From contig JAUIJO010000197.1 of the NCBI GenBank assembly GCA_030431185.1, positions 1 through 5,536 of the forward strand: a DNA stretch of 5,536 nt, given 5' to 3'. Source of the DNA: Gammaproteobacteria bacterium (GTDB lineage: Bacteria; Pseudomonadota; Gammaproteobacteria; Xanthomonadales; Xanthomonadaceae). Below the pieces are notes generated by a model, which searched no databases, was not told the origin of the DNA, and worked only from the letters and a program-made list of their open reading frames with translations. Shown here one piece after another: positions 4,760-5,536 of the stretch (the first letter of the stretch is position 1; the number at the start of each line of letters is the position of its first letter). A program made the translations under genes and the position numbers.

Positions 4760-5536
4760 GCTTCGCCCCCATCCCCGAGCTGCTGGAAGAGATCCGCAAC
4801 GGCCGCATGGTCGTGATCGTCGACGACGAGGACCGCGAGAACGAAGGCGACCTGATCATGGCCGCCGAGCTGGTCAAGCCCTCGGACATCAACTTCATGG
4901 TCACCCACGCCCGCGGCCTGGTCTGCCTGTCGCTGACCCGCGAACGCTGCGCCCAGCTGGGCCTGCCGCCGATGGTCCGCGACAACACCTCGCAGCACCA
5001 CACCAACTTCACCGTCAGCATCGAGGCCGCCGAGGGCGTCACCACCGGCATCAGCGCCTACGACCGCGCGCACACGGTACGCACCGCGGTGCGCCCGGAC
5101 GCGAAACCGGCCGACCTGCACCAGCCCGGGCACATCTTCCCGCTGCAGGCGCAGCCGGGCGGGGTGCTCAACCGTGCCGGGCACACCGAGGCCGCCGCCG
5201 ACCTGGCGATGATGGCCGGGCTCGAGCCGGCCGGCGTGCTGGTGGAGATCCTCAACGCCGACGGCAGCATGGCCCGCCGCCCCCAGCTGGAAACCTTCGC
5301 CGCCGAGCACGGCCTGAAGATCGGCTCGATCGAGGCCCTGATCCGCTACCGCCTCGACACCGAGCACACCGTCGAGCGCGTCGACGCCCGGCCGATCCAG
5401 ACCGAGCATGGCGAGTTCCAGCTGGTCACCTACCGCGACCGCCTCGACCATGGGCTGCACTTCGCCCTGCTGCGCGGCGAGCCGGTGGCGTCGATCCCGA
5501 CCCTCGTCCGCGTCCACGTGCAGAACCCCCTGGCCG
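4756..5536 (+). CDS. ribB: 3,4-dihydroxy-2-butanone-4-phosphate synthase with a GTP cyclohydrolase II-like C-terminal domain (partial, 3' end missing)
   Basis: The N-terminal domain (about residues 1-205) turns ribulose 5-phosphate into the four-carbon unit for the lumazine ring plus formate. It has the metal and substrate motif DDEDRENEGDLI (R27, E28, E30, D32), then RGLVCLSL, TSQHHTNFTVSIE, TTGISAYDR, QPGHIFPLQA, GGVLNRAGHTEAA (H143, E145) and DGSMARRPQL, so it should be active. From about residue 215 a second domain of RibA type begins (VDARPIQTEHGEFQLVTYRD). Where a true GTP cyclohydrolase II has RVHSEC with a zinc-binding Cys, this protein reads RVHVQN (252-257), so the Cys is replaced by Asn. 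This matches RibBX-type proteins of proteobacteria whose second domain lacks cyclohydrolase activity; annotation pipelines often name them ribBA. GGAG (4744-4747) lies eight bases before the ATG, and the start overlaps the ribE stop by four bases. The window ends after 260 codons. Confidence 0.94.
   Translation, partial: MSFAPIPELLEEIRNGRMVVIVDDEDRENEGDLIMAAELVKPSDINFMVTHARGLVCLSLTRERCAQLGLPPMVRDNTSQHHTNFTVSIEAAEGVTTGISAYDRAHTVRTAVRPDAKPADLHQPGHIFPLQAQPGGVLNRAGHTEAAADLAMMAGLEPAGVLVEILNADGSMARRPQLETFAAEHGLKIGSIEALIRYRLDTEHTVERVDARPIQTEHGEFQLVTYRDRLDHGLHFALLRGEPVASIPTLVRVHVQNPLA

Noticed and set aside
4708..5517. Minus-strand open frame opposite ribE and ribB
   Set aside because: Antisense shadow; the plus strand carries conserved RibE and RibB motifs throughout.

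Overview
The window looks like a piece of a high-GC gammaproteobacterium of the Xanthomonadaceae type (Lysobacter/Luteimonas-like), fused at about position 1100 to unrelated DNA of clearly lower GC. The taxonomic guess rests on the strongly GC-biased codon use of the right-hand part and on the gene order nrdR - ribD - ribE - ribB(A), which is familiar from that family. No database search was possible.

Region 1 (1 to about 1100): AT-richer DNA, roughly half G+C by eye. One minus-strand reading frame stays open from about 1101 to the window edge. It encodes the interior of a large secreted or surface protein: the end of a LamG/concanavalin-A-like domain, then a Thr/Asn/Gly/Ser-rich beta-repeat region. 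It has neither its N-terminus nor its C-terminus here.

Region 2 (about 1107 to 3620): the high-GC part starts almost exactly at the nrdR start codon. It holds nrdR (repressor of ribonucleotide reductase genes), ribD (bifunctional deaminase/reductase of riboflavin synthesis) and a class I SAM-dependent methyltransferase gene, all on the plus strand.

Region 3 (about 3690 to 4144): a regulatory block with a probable extended -10 promoter, a textbook FMN riboswitch (RFN element), a GC-rich hairpin and a probable intrinsic terminator. The methyltransferase reading frame has no stop at its expected end and stays open through this whole block.

Region 4 (4145 to the end): ribE (riboflavin synthase) and a 4-base-overlapping ribB/ribBA-type gene that runs off the window. 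The second domain of the latter appears to lack a zinc-binding cysteine of GTP cyclohydrolase II, so it is more likely a RibBX-type protein than a working bifunctional enzyme.

Together, RibB makes the four-carbon precursor, RibD carries out two middle steps of the pyrimidine branch, and RibE makes riboflavin. FMN sensed by the riboswitch should shut off ribE-ribB, while ribD lies upstream of the switch. I see no clearly new biological system. The main oddities are the sharp junction near 1100, the methyltransferase frame running through the riboswitch, and the degenerate second domain of RibB.
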